Part shown: piece after piece, positions 11,755 through 23,798 of the stretch | Layout: every line of letters begins with the position of its first letter | Position numbering within the stretch: position 1 is the first letter of the stretch | Source of the DNA: Pinguiococcus pyrenoidosus | Lineage: Eukaryota > Sar > Pinguiophyceae > Pinguiochrysidales > Pinguiochrysidaceae | NCBI GenBank assembly: GCA_019677205.1 | Contig: JAAMXY010000373.1 | Coordinates: 1-60,051, forward strand | Length of the DNA stretch: 60,051 bases | Direction of reading: 5' to 3' | Translations under genes and position numbers: made by a program | Notes under the pieces: model-generated | The model's input: the letters and a program-made list of their open reading frames with translations, nothing else | Database searches by the model: none | What the model was told of the DNA's origin: nothing

Positions 11755-12961
11755 ATGTCCACCAAGCCCCTCACCAAGTCCGCGCGCGAAGCTCGCGTCT
11801 CCCGCGGAGCATCGCACCGGAACAGCCTGACTTCGTCGACGACCATGGAAGCGTCTCCGAGTCCGGGCGGCGTGCGCCTGAGCAAGGACGTCCCCCTCGC
11901 TCGACGATCCTACGACTGCGAGCTGCCGCACAAGGGGCGGCCTCGCGGGGCGAAGCGCCGCAAGAAGTGGTACGTGGGGAGGGCCTGGGAAGTGCCAAGA
12001 AGTCGTCGTTCAAAAGGGGAGACTGAAGCGACCCGTTCGGTGATCCAGTGCGCCGCGTCGAGACTGGAGTCAGTTCCGCAGTCCCGACGGCTTCTACGAG
12101 TGCCCGCAGTGCCCGCAAGGCAACTTCTTCCACAACAGCTCCAACTTGTCCAAGCACTGCGACCGGATGCACGGTGCGTCTCGTAAGCTCCTCGGCGGGC
12201 GCCAACCCCGCTGCTCAACCCGCTCCGCCTTCTTCGACGACAACACAGGTGGCTGGCGACCTCGTCTGAAGCACCGGAGTTCCCCGAGAGACACCGTGCT
12301 GCAAGCGGAAGAGTGTCCGCCGTCGGCTGCGACGACGCCCCGACGCCCGTCTCCGACGACGACCATTCTCTGGGACGACGCGGTGCCTTGTCCGGGCCCA
12401 CCGCCGCCGCAGCTGCTGACTCCTCGCGTAGCCTCTGCCCACGACTGGCGCAGCTCCAGCGAAGCCGCGCTGCTTCGAGCTCTCGAGACGGCGTTCCCCG
12501 GCCAAGACATCCGAGAGCTGCTGCGCAGCGTGCGGAAGATGCAGGCCGCGGGGGAGTCGTCGGTGGAGGCGTATCCGAGCGCTCCGGACACGCCGCCGCA
12601 TGCTGGGGAGAAAGGGATGCAGCTGGGCGTGGAGCCCAAGGTGGTGGAGCGGCGTGCGATGCCGGCCATCATCGCGCTGCCTCCGCACTCGGAGGAGAAG
12701 CCGCACATGTCGGTCGTGATGTGCGAGAGTGCCTATGAAGACTTGTCGGTGCCCAGTCCCGGCTCCTGCATGAACGACCTGGAGATCGACATGCTGCGCC
12801 GGGACCTCGAGACCGACTTGATATCATCATCATCATCCTCATCATCATCATCATCATCGTCATCATCGTCATCATCGTCATCATCGTCATCACTGCCGAT
12901 GTTCTACGATGTGGACCTGGGCTCCAATGGAGGAAAGCGCCCTTGGGGAGCTTTGGCGTAA
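11755..12961 (+). CDS. Single C2H2 zinc-finger protein, 350 aa
   Basis: Exons: 11755-11969, 12049-12173, 12249-12961 (1,053 nt, frame closes exactly). The protein has a basic N-terminus (GAKRRKK, NLS-like). One zinc finger with spacing C-x2-C-x14-H-x4-H (YECPQC...KHCDRMH) is encoded across exon 2. A low-complexity, Pro/Ser-rich C-terminal half ends with a run of about 25 serines and a short MFYDVDLG tail. A nuclear nucleic-acid-binding role is inferred from the finger and basic patch only. The start is the first ATG of an open frame that extends slightly upstream through non-ATG codons. No specific orthologue is recognised. Confidence 0.7.
12823..12892 (+). repeat. TCA/TCG trinucleotide repeat encoding poly-Ser
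   Basis: An array of TCA and TCG codons within the last exon of the zinc-finger gene gives about 25 consecutive serines. The regular alternation TCATCATCG suggests replication-slippage growth. Confidence 0.95.
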
Positions 12962-13046
12962 TCTGATCTGATCTCATGTGATCCGATCTGCTCGGATCTC
13001 ATATGATATGATCTGCTCGGATCTCATATGACACGATCTGCTCTCA
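12961..13046. repeat. GATC-rich imperfect repeats just 3' of the zinc-finger gene
   Basis: Units of the type GATCTGCTCGGATCTCATAT are repeated about three to four times with variation, starting at the stop codon of the zinc-finger gene. They contain many GATC and CATATG sites. They lie in the presumed 3' UTR or terminator region; function unknown. Confidence 0.75.
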
Positions 13047-14149
13047 AAGGAGATGCGTGTTAGTATGGGAACGCTACTTTTTTCGAAGATGAGTGTATGA
13101 AGGTTTCCTCGAGCGCAGAGCAGTGGTGGCGAGAGCGGTGATTCCCAGCATGAACTGTATGGATTGTATTGAAGCCTACCTGGAGGTTTTGCGTCCACGA
13201 AGTGGAGTAGTCGAGGGAGCGGAGTGGAGGAGGGAAAACGCACATCTTAGAGCCGTATACTGGACCGACAGACGAGCGGCTGAGAGAGTCGAGACGCGTC
13301 TCGACCAGTAGCTTCCTTCTCCCCTTTCTAGTGCGTTGGTGAACTATGGATGGTACCCCGTAGCTTTCTTCTTGACAACGAAAATGAAGATGATAACTGA
13401 GCCAAATCTCTCGGTCTTCTCTACCAGCATCATGAAGAAGTCTCTCCCGTCCAGAACAGCTCCAACTTGTTTTGGGAGAGAGGCGATGTCTTGTGGCGGC
13501 CAAGGGGCGAGTTGGCTTTTTGGCTGCAGGTCTGATATGGACATGTTCGATGCAGTATTTTCATACATGCGGGCGCGGAATTGGGTCTGACGAGCGAAAC
13601 TCCGGGTCTTCGTCCTGCGAGCCGACGGCGCATCCAGGGCCGTCTGTGGGCAAAGCATGATAAGGGCAGTCCTTCGTGCGTTGGCACGTGCAGGGTTGAC
13701 GGCGACACACTTTGCTGCAAATGATGGCTGGCAGCGAAGCAAAGCAAGCAACGAGGCGCGCGTGTAGCTGCCGCTGCATTGCTCGAAGACAGCCACAAGG
13801 ACGGCTTTCTGCTTCTGTCAAGCAAAGGCTGAAGAACTCATCCACCCTCAGCCCATCTCCACGCCCACCCAAGCTCACCTCTCCGCCATCTCCGCCGCTC
13901 TGTCCCAGTTCTGCGTATCACTTCCGTACGACTCGCTCCGCGCTCCCCGCTCACGATCGATCTCCAACCTCAAGTTGCCTTCGACCCTTATCGATCCTGT
14001 GCCTCAGTTCGGACGACCCGCTTTCCTTGCCACGCTAACGTGTACGATTGGCCCGAGACCGTTTGAACCAAGGTGACGTAGTTTATTGGTTGCAGTGTCG
14101 CCGCCGCAGATCTGCAGGAGAGCGCCGCGTCGTACGGCGGAACGCCAGC
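13047..14149. other. Intergenic stretch, no gene recognised, with CCAAT boxes near its right end
   Basis: Reading frames on both strands here lack domain-like sequence and compete with each other. Two ATTGG boxes at 14047-14051 and 14085-14089 lie 99 and 61 bases before the ATG of the J-domain gene, the usual distance for an NF-Y-type promoter element. Confidence 0.5.
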
Positions 14150-16555
14150 ATGGGAAGCGCTCCCGACAAGCTCGCGGCCTCCGGAACGCCGACGCCGAGG
14201 CCGGGGAGCGAGAATCAGGCGCCCAACGCGCGTTCCGCACAAGGCGGCGATCAGCTGATCGCGGCCAAGAGGCCGCCAGCGCGCGTGGCGGTGAGCCGCT
14301 TCGACTGCTTGCGGCCCGAGGTGCTCGCGGTGGGCGAGAGGCCCAAGCTGGCGAGGAAAAGCGAGAAAAAAGTGCGCTTCGCGGACGTGCTGGAGGTGTC
14401 GAAGGCCTCTCCGGACTTCAGCGTCAAAAAGTCCTTTGAGATTCGCAGCGGCAGATGTTACTTTTGGTTCCTGGTGGTCATGCTGCTGCTCACCATGGCC
14501 CCCGGCTCCGTGGGCTGGCTGCTGTATCTGCAGCACTGGCGCAGAATGTACGAATGGCGCACTTTCTTCGCCATTCACGAGCGCACCTTCGACGTCGCCC
14601 TGCAGAACGGCTCCTTCGCGCCAGAGATGCAGCTGCCGCAGAGCTACTGGCTGGAGCACGAGGTGACGCAGCTCTCCGCAGCTGAAATCTCCGGGAAAGT
14701 GGGCGGAAGACAGGGGCCGGACGGGAATTCTGCCGAAAGCTACGGGGGAGAGGCCTTCGCTGACGTTTCCGAGGCGGACTTGGAGGGTGGAAAGGGCCAA
14801 GAAATGCCCGTGGGCGTTGGCATCGAGAGCCAAAGACAAGGGAAAGAGGAAGTGGAAGGAGAGGTGGAAAACAGAGGAGAGGAACCGCAGTCACAAACGT
14901 TGCAGTCCGTACCTCTACGGCAGCTGCCGCCGTTCTTGGAGAGATACTGGGGCGACGGACGGCCCAAGGCGGCCGACCGACTGCACCCGATAGAGGCAAT
15001 CGAGGAGGGGGAAGAGGAAGAAGAGGACAGGGAGGAGACACGTATGTTTTTCGACTTTGAGGCAGTTTTGGGAGACGACGAAGCCGTCCGAGAGAGGGAC
15101 GAAGGGGTTTTGGCGGAGGCACAGGTGGAGCAAGACACATCCACGGGGGAGGAAACTTTTCTGTCAGAAGACGAAGCACAAGAAGAACAAGAAGAACAAG
15201 AAGAGCAAGAAGAGCAAGAAGGCAACGAAGACCAAGAAGAGCAAGAAGAGCAAGAAGAGCAAGAAGAGCAAGAAGAACAGGAGAAGGATGACGAGGTCGA
15301 CGAGGACGAAGGAGAACGCCCAGCTGGAAGAGCAGAAGGAGAGCAAGGACAAGAAGAAGAGACGCAAGTTGAGGTTGAGGTTGTAGGTCACGACGACGGC
15401 CAAGCAGAGGAGGACGAGGAGGAGGAGGAGGAGGAGGAGGAGGAGGAGGGCGACGACGACGAGGACGTCGACCTCGACGATGTAGAGGATGAGGAGGACT
15501 TTCTTGCTGATTTCATGCGTGAGATGGAGGAAGACCACAGCCTGCTCGAGGAAGCGTACCGAGAGGACCACGAAGAAGCCGCGACTGCCGCCGCAGCAGA
15601 AGCGGACGGCGCCGCGGGAAAGAAGGGCAAGAACAAGAAGAGCAGGCCACTGCGGTCTTCAAGAGGGGCGTCTCAGAGCTCGTCAAAGGAGAAGGCGTAT
15701 CAGAAGCCATCGTTTGGCAACCTGGGCCGCACGCAGCCCGCGACCTCGAAGCGGAAGAAACGTGCGGAGGCGCAGTACGGCGACTCCTTTGCGGAGGGCT
15801 ACGAGCAGCACGATGAGGGCAAAAAGGAGGAGGAAGAGCCTCTGCAGGAGGGGATCAAGGCCGCGCGAATGGGAGGCGGAGGCCGCAACGATCTCGAGGA
15901 CATGGTGGAAGCGAAGCGGCAGCAGGCCGAAGAGGAGAGGCAGCAGGAACAAGCCAAGGCGGCAGAGGCCAGTCCCGAGGAGGAGCTCCGACGGGCCGCG
16001 ATGGATGATGGGGAAGGTCCGCCCGTCATGTCATCCCCACCGACGCTGCGGAGTCCGATCGAGAAAGCTGCTTGGCAAGCGATGATGGGAGTGAGCAAGG
16101 GACTGTGGCAGGTCCGGCGCTTCGTCGTCCGCAGCTTCAACGCAGACACGCGACGGGTGGTTCACGCGCTGCGCTGCGGTCGGCGCGGAGATCACTACTG
16201 CGTCCTGAACTTGCAGGCGAATCCCGTCAGCTCCTTCTTCGACCTGGACAGAAAGCCGAGCGACAAGGCCGTCAAGAAGGCGTACAAGAAACTGGCGCTT
16301 CAGTTGCATCCCGACAAGAATCGCCACCCGAAAGCCAAGGTGGCCTTCGACTTGCTGCAAAACGCCTACGAGACGCTCCGCGACGACGACAAGCATCGGC
16401 AGTTCCGGATACAGCGCTCCTTGTCGAGAGAAAGGAGGCGCCGGCGTGTGTTGTACTCAGCTCAGAGCCTCGTCGAGAACTCCTGGCTGGTTTTGAAGTC
16501 CTTGGTGGTGGGAGACCTGATCATCCTCCTGTTCCTGGCGCTGCTCTTCGCCTAG
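14150..16555 (+). CDS. Membrane-anchored J-domain (DnaJ/Hsp40) protein with acidic stalk, 801 aa
   Basis: Intronless. The start chosen is the first ATG; the frame is open upstream only through non-ATG codons. Residues 1-100 are basic. A strong membrane span lies at about 104-125, followed by a long charged region (about 210-450) dominated by Glu/Gln repeats (EEQEEQ, EEEEEEE). A Lys/Ala-rich segment precedes a J domain at about 680-750 with the diagnostic HPD at 720-722 and flanking KKAYKKLALQL and KNRHP. The protein ends with a second hydrophobic segment at about 785-800, right at the C-ter. J domains stimulate Hsp70 ATPase; a role with an ER or other organelle Hsp70 is inferred. A J domain near the C-ter after a very acidic stalk is unusual. 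No named orthologue is recognised. Confidence 0.85.
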   Translation: MGSAPDKLAASGTPTPRPGSENQAPNARSAQGGDQLIAAKRPPARVAVSRFDCLRPEVLAVGERPKLARKSEKKVRFADVLEVSKASPDFSVKKSFEIRSGRCYFWFLVVMLLLTMAPGSVGWLLYLQHWRRMYEWRTFFAIHERTFDVALQNGSFAPEMQLPQSYWLEHEVTQLSAAEISGKVGGRQGPDGNSAESYGGEAFADVSEADLEGGKGQEMPVGVGIESQRQGKEEVEGEVENRGEEPQSQTLQSVPLRQLPPFLERYWGDGRPKAADRLHPIEAIEEGEEEEEDREETRMFFDFEAVLGDDEAVRERDEGVLAEAQVEQDTSTGEETFLSEDEAQEEQEEQEEQEEQEGNEDQEEQEEQEEQEEQEEQEKDDEVDEDEGERPAGRAEGEQGQEEETQVEVEVVGHDDGQAEEDEEEEEEEEEEEGDDDEDVDLDDVEDEEDFLADFMREMEEDHSLLEEAYREDHEEAATAAAAEADGAAGKKGKNKKSRPLRSSRGASQSSSKEKAYQKPSFGNLGRTQPATSKRKKRAEAQYGDSFAEGYEQHDEGKKEEEEPLQEGIKAARMGGGGRNDLEDMVEAKRQQAEEERQQEQAKAAEASPEEELRRAAMDDGEGPPVMSSPPTLRSPIEKAAWQAMMGVSKGLWQVRRFVVRSFNADTRRVVHALRCGRRGDHYCVLNLQANPVSSFFDLDRKPSDKAVKKAYKKLALQLHPDKNRHPKAKVAFDLLQNAYETLRDDDKHRQFRIQRSLSRERRRRRVLYSAQSLVENSWLVLKSLVVGDLIILLFLALLFA

Positions 16556-16813
16556 GGAGCGCGCCGGCGCCTGCGTAGGGGAACGAGCACCGGAGAGGGC
16601 CAAAGGCTGTCCCTCTGTCAGGTCTAGCATGTCAAGAGCTCGTCGTCAACGCCGGTTGCGCCCCGCGCGCAACGCAAACCCTAGTGAAGAGACGCAGGTC
16701 TCGGACAACCCGCGATGCTTGCCGAGCAGCGTTACCATGAACGTGGCTCTGCGTCGGCGGTGCGCGGGGAATTTTGATGTATGGAAGTAGATTACACCGC
16801 CTAAGCACGGTTG

Positions 16814-17736
16814 TCATTTTGGCTCCAAATTTAGTACCGCACGGAAGAGATGTTGCAGCCCAGCCTCTTCGCAGCGCGCGGCCAGGTCGCTCATGGCGTC
16901 TTGCGGCAGCTCCACGAGCTGCGCGGGGAGCACGCGGCTGCTGGCCACGTCTTCCACGTCGCTGACCTCGGTCGCGCGGACAACCATGGCCTGCCATCTG
17001 CAAGCGAGACGTGTGCGCAAGCTTAGGCTAGCTGCTTTGCTTTTTGTGAAAACCCGACTTTCTTGTTTCGTCGGGGTGCATACCTCCAGCGATGAACTAC
17101 CCTGAGGAACTCGTCCACGTCACTCTCCTCTCCCTCGCAGATCATCACGCCAGGCCAGCCGATCTTGAAGTAGCCGCCCACTGCAAAGTCGGCGGCCACG
17201 CTCTTCAAATCGGCCCTTTTCACCTGCGAAATCGGGCATTTTGCAAGGGGGTCAGCTGACCCCGAAAAGGCCCGCTTTCTGGCGCATTTCCGAAAAATGG
17301 GCAGTTTTCACACCGCGCGTTTGCATGGAAACCTCACCTTGGAGATGATGTGGTGGAACCACACGCCTCGACGGCCCAACTGAGGCGCTTCGGGTGGTGC
17401 GTCGGCCGCGGCAGCCGCGTCGATGGCTGGAAGATGCTGTTCCGCCTGTGCTATAAGCTCCATAAGGTGCTCCACGCCGCTGCGCTCAGCTGACAGCGAT
17501 TGCAGCTGCTGTACCAAAGCGTGGCGCGCGCTCTTGCGCTGCAACGCGCCCTTGCCTCCGTCAATATCGATACGGACGCCAGCATCCGGATATCCGACGG
17601 CCGTTACGAGGCGTAACCGCGCGCCGCAGCTGTCTGGCAGCTCATAGCTCACGTGCGCCTGCCCGTCCGAGCGCAGAATCTGCACCTCGGGGAAAATGGC
17701 CGCGATGGCCTCCAGTTCGTCGTCCAGAGCGGACAT
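16814..17736 (-). CDS. RWD domain protein of the RWDD2 type, 240 aa
   Basis: Exons (minus order): 17736-17338, 17223-17084, 16997-16814; 723 nt, frame closes. The N-ter begins with an RWD-like segment (DELEAIAAIFPE, with the YPD-type turn as GYPDAGV). The C-terminal half carries the DUF1115 signature of RWDD2 proteins: WFHHIISK, GYFKIGWPGVMICEGE, then RWQAMVVRA. The human RWDD2A/B proteins have the same two-part structure and no settled biochemical function. It is head-to-head with the PAM68 gene, with 325 bases between start codons. Confidence 0.85.
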
Positions 17737-18061
17737 AATGCGGCGCTCTCTCTTTTCCGATAGTTGGCGGTGCTGTAGTACAGCAGCGGGGGGTAAGTAT
17801 CAGCTGATCGTCCTTCCATATATGCCCTTTCACATGCGGGCGCAGATATGAAGCTTGCTTGCTATCGACATTTCGCGTTCAAATCCGATTGAGAATTGAG
17901 CGGCAAATATCGATAATTATCGTTATCTCGTTGTTCATTGTTCGACGCGAAATCGAAATCCATACACCCTCGAAAACTCAACATCGAAACCTATCGCGTT
18001 TTCACTTCTGCGCATATTGAACCCCTCTTCGTGTCGCCACAAAACCTATCGATTCCGCACG
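17737..18061. promoter_or_regulatory. Divergent intergenic region between RWDD2-like and PAM68
   Basis: These 325 bases must hold both promoters. The sequence is relatively AT-rich and holds repeated ATCGAT/TATCGATA-type palindromic strings (for example ATATCGATAATTATCG at about 17907-17922 and CTATCGATT near 18047). No TATA box was assigned. Confidence 0.45.
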
Positions 18062-19249
18062 ATGCGCATCCTCTGCATTCTGTTGCTCAGCCTCGGCCTC
18101 TGCGAGGCCTTTGTGGCTCCGGTGAAGCCACATGCCGTTGCAGCGGGGCCTTTGATGGCCAAGAAACGGCCGAAAAAGGGCGGGAAAAAAGGATTTCAAA
18201 GGGCAGAACCGGTGGAAGAGCCCATAGATCAGGTGATTTCTCCAAAATTTTCGCGCCAAACTCTTCATGTGTTCACCTCTCAGGAGAGTGGCGTTAAGCT
18301 GCGGTGGCCGCATTTCGAAAGTTTCGGAGACAAACGTGGATATTGCGCTGATTTCCCCGCTGCGTCCCGATGCTTTAGGCGCTTGAGAGGGCCCCAGCGC
18401 CACAGGAGATCAACGTCGGCGCTGCCGAGGAGGTCAACTTGGCGCAGAGCTCCGCTCGTGACAACCTGACCGCCGGACAGCAGGAGCTGCAGCAGCTGCG
18501 CCAGGCGAGAGCGTCGAAAGATGCGGAGAGGGCCGCCAAGGTAGCTTCGCTGGCCGAGGCGGCCAAGTGGCGAAGTCGCATGTTGGGAGAAAGTTGGGAG
18601 AAGTTGGTGCTGATGCCTTGCGAACTTTGTAGGTGGATATGTATGTGGAAGAGCGGGCGGAGATCCGCAAGAACCCGCGCGCTGGCGTCATTCCCGATGC
18701 GGTGAGCAAGCGCATGCTGGGGCGCATGGTGCCGCTGTTCTCGCTGCCCTTCGTGCTGGGCATCGCGGCCTTCGTGGCGTTCTACTTCTACGGGCAAAAG
18801 ACTGGCAATCAGATGCAGCCCACCGTCGTGGCGTATTCCACCCAGGTACGTCGCTTTCGATCGAACGAGCCAGGCTACGCCGCACAGGAACCTCAAGCAT
18901 GCCTCGCTCGACGTTTCTTTCGAAGGCGCCGTTCTTCCTGGGCCTCGTGGGCCTCAGCTACGGAGTGCTGAGCGCAAGTTGGGACGAGGATGAGGAGGGC
19001 TCCTTCCTTGGCATCGAGGAGTTTCAAACGAACGTTGGACGCCTTTTCGATGGCGTACAGAGGTACCGTTTGCGCTGCGAAGCTCGAAGGAAATGGAGCG
19101 GACAGCCCAACGATCCGACGACGGGACTGACCGTCTGATGCTGCTGCGATGCATCCATCCTTGGGCTTAGGGCGGCAGAGAGGAGAGATCTGGAGGACGA
19201 GATTCTGGCGCGGGAGGAAGCGCTGAAGAAGGCCAAGAGGAAGGACTAA
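18062..19249 (+). CDS. PAM68: Plastid-targeted PAM68-like photosystem II assembly protein, 253 aa
   Basis: Exons: 18062-18232, 18379-18540, 18633-18845, 18926-19062, 19171-19249; 762 nt, frame closes. The N-ter is a signal peptide (MRILCILLLSLGL) ending CEA|FVAP, the Phe+1 motif that marks bipartite plastid targeting in secondary red-plastid algae. A Lys-rich transit-like stretch and a Glu/Gln-rich region follow. Two membrane spans then carry the PAM68/DUF3464 pattern: VIPDAVSKRMLGRM before span 1, and GLVGLSYGVLSASWD plus EEFQTNVGRLF after span 2. PAM68 is a thylakoid protein needed for early PSII (CP43/CP47) assembly in plants and cyanobacteria. The C-ter is a short charged helix. The identification rests on clear motif match. 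Confidence 0.9.
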
Positions 19250-19638
19250 GCTTTGTCGTTGGTATTCTGCCGTAGCTTCGGAAGAGGGCACCAAGAGCTT
19301 TTCGCTCGAACTACACACTCACACCCACACCCACCCACACCCACAAGCACTCAAAATGACACAATGGCATGGAAGCGAGAGAAGTAGAAGGAGGCGACGA
19401 TGGTGATGACGATGTTGGTGATTCCCCCACGCACAACGCGGCGGAAGCGCACGCGACGCCAAGCGACAGCCTTCCAAATAGGTTATATATCGTTAATACC
19501 AATATTAAAAATACACAAAAACACATTCAGATATACAATACAAAATAACAAAATAAAAATCTAAATCCCAATTTTCACCCCAAAAACACCGGAATAAATC
19601 CCAGGAAATCGCCGCAGAGTTCGACGGCGAAGTCCGCC
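19250..19638. other. Intergenic stretch between PAM68 and the reductase gene
   Basis: No gene is seen. A CA/CCCACA-rich tract lies at about 19311-19350, and an AT-rich stretch (about 19480-19570) precedes the next start codon. Confidence 0.6.
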
Positions 19639-21114
19639 ATGAAACTCGGCGTGCTTGGCGCCGGCGCCATCGGCACGCACCTGGGGGCCTCTCACGTGCT
19701 GGGCGGCGGCACTTCCGTGCTCGTGGGGCGAGATCGCTTGCTCAGCTGTGCTACATCTGCGGTATCTGCTGCGGTCACAAGATCTTCGCCCTTCTGCCGC
19801 TAACGTACAGCTGCTCTAGGACGCGTCCGGCGTGGTTTTGCGCGCCAAAAAGGGCCACAGTCGGCGCTTATGCACCCAAGTGCTCAACAAGCACAACGAG
19901 GCGCAGTGGCACCTAAAGGAAGGGTGTCTCGTGACTTCCGATGCGGCGGCGCTACGACACTGCGACGCCATCTTCGTCTGTACGAAAGCGCAGCAAGTGG
20001 AGAGCGCCGCAGACACTTTGCGCAAGGCGCTCGGAGATCAGCTGACCACGACGCCCATCGTCTGCTGCCAAAACGGCTTCGAAGCGCCGGAGATTCTCCG
20101 CCACAAGTTGGAGGCCGAGGGCGCCACGGTGGACGTGTGGCCTCTGGTCGTGAATTTCAACGTCGTGTGGAGCGGAAACACCTTCGTCGCCACGACGCAC
20201 GAAGAGGTGAGTCCCAGGGAGAAAATGTGGGATTTTTGCGGAAATCCCGTGAAAATAGCGGAATTTTCGCGGAAAATACCCCAATTAATCCTTCATCGGC
20301 AATTAGGTCCATGCGCCGGCGATACCAAAGTTACGAGCCGTTTACGCCGCTCTGAGACTCGGGGGGGTGCGGGTGGTGGAGCACTTGCCAGAGCGGATGC
20401 TGGCGGTGCAGTTGGCCAAGACCTGTACCAACTTGTTCAACAGCATCAATGCGCTCAGCGGGCTTCCGGTGCGAGAGACTCTCCTTGATGAGGACTTCCG
20501 AGCGCTGTGGATCTTCGCCGTGCAGGAGGCCCTGCAGGTGTTTCGGGCCGGCGGCACCGAGCCGGCCAACATCAAGGTGCCCGTGGGGCTGTACTCCGTG
20601 CTGCTGGCCTGCCCGACCTTCCTCATCCGCCTGGTGCTGGCGTCCAAGTTGGACGCCACGGCGAAGAGCTCCATGCTGCAGGTTGGCGCGCAAGACCTGC
20701 GGATCTGCTGGATGAGTGGCGTAACCAGAGAGGATGCGTCTGTCGAATAGGACCTGGAGGCAGGCAAGACGGAGACAGAGGTGGACTTCTTGAACCTTGC
20801 TGTCGCGCGGCTCGGAGCCGAGCTGGACATCCCAACGCCCATCAACTCTGGCCTGGGGCAGCTGGTCCAAGGCTGTGCGAAGCACGGCAAGGGATCTCCG
20901 CATCTGTCAGCGAAGGACGTTGCGAAGATGCTCGGTTTGTCAGACGAGGCCTTGGGTGAGTCTTGTGGGAGCCGCAGCTGCCCAAGAGCGTGTGCACATG
21001 GCTGACACACAACTTCATACGGCAGGATACCACCGGAAGCAGCTTGCTCGCTGGGTGCAGCTGATCGTCGGCTGCGTGCTGATGAACGTCGTCGTGGTGC
21101 TGGCGTTCTTGTGA
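19639..21114 (+). CDS. Ketopantoate reductase family protein (ApbA/PanE) with C-terminal hydrophobic tail, 392 aa
   Basis: Exons: 19639-19761, 19820-20206, 20307-20681, 20751-20955, 21026-21114; 1,179 nt, frame closes. The N-ter starts directly with the Rossmann nucleotide-binding motif LGAGAIG. Further family marks are CCQNGFEAPE, the catalytic-Lys helix KTCTNLFNSINAL, and SSMLQDLEAGK with EVDFLN. The known reaction of the family is NADPH-dependent reduction of 2-dehydropantoate to pantoate on the way to coenzyme A. Odd: after the catalytic domain the protein ends with about 20 hydrophobic residues (WVQLIVGCVLMNVVVVLAFL), which looks like a tail anchor and is not normal for PanE. No targeting peptide precedes the Rossmann motif. 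Confidence 0.88.
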
Positions 21115-21342
21115 CGGAGGATTCCGCGAAGCATAAGAGGTCCCATGAATGAAGGTTGGTACGCCCGGCGTCATCCCTCAAACGCGTAGTTCCGTTTGCA
21201 GCTCCACCAGCTGCGGGAGGAAGCCACTTGCACCCGCCAGATCTATGCAAGGAAAGCCAATCTGCACCATCCCAGACCGGAAGATGACGCGTCATCGGCG
21301 CGGTCCGAAGGGAGTCCCAGGCGATGAAGTGCCCCGAGTCGC

Positions 21343-23317
<1,975 letters not shown>

Positions 23318-23798
23318 CGTGGACGCAGTAGTTCCGACAGCTCTGGCTATGAGCCGGACGAGCTATGGTCAGAGAGGGCCCGAACAAGTTTCTGCGGCGA
23401 AGAACGGATGAAAATGGAGGCTCAGACGCTTCAAAAGGACGAACGCACGCAACGCTGCCACTGTGCGGGATTTTGAGGCCGCGACGCTAGATTATTTTTG
23501 AAATAATTTTGCTATTACTGCATAAAGAAAACTTTCAAAAGGAACTAAAAATTTGAAATATTCGCATTGGACAAAACTTTGAGGATCCGATCTTTGCCCT
23601 CTCTTGTGCTCCTCAAATATACGATTACAACAAATCTATAGGACTCTCGCGTGTCACATGGCGCCTCCGGATTCACCGCCGCTTTCATCTCTCTCCCATC
23701 TCGACGTTGCGCGTCTCTCTCCAGAGAGCCGCGCAAGTGTAGCATCTTCTGCCGTTTCTCCACCTCTACAGTCTCTCGCGCTATCTGACCTTCCAAAC
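23318..23798. promoter_or_regulatory. Shared divergent promoter region of the formaldehyde-detoxification pair
   Basis: 481 bases separate the start codons of the dehydrogenase (-) and S-formylglutathione hydrolase (+). An AT-rich valley (about 23485-23580) lies near the middle. An alternative in-frame ATG for the hydrolase at 23658 would shorten the region to about 340 bases. The arrangement predicts co-regulation of the two pathway steps. Confidence 0.55.

Noticed and set aside
14048-14149. Earlier start for the J-domain protein
   Set aside because: The frame is open but has no ATG before 14150, and the stretch holds promoter-like ATTGG boxes.
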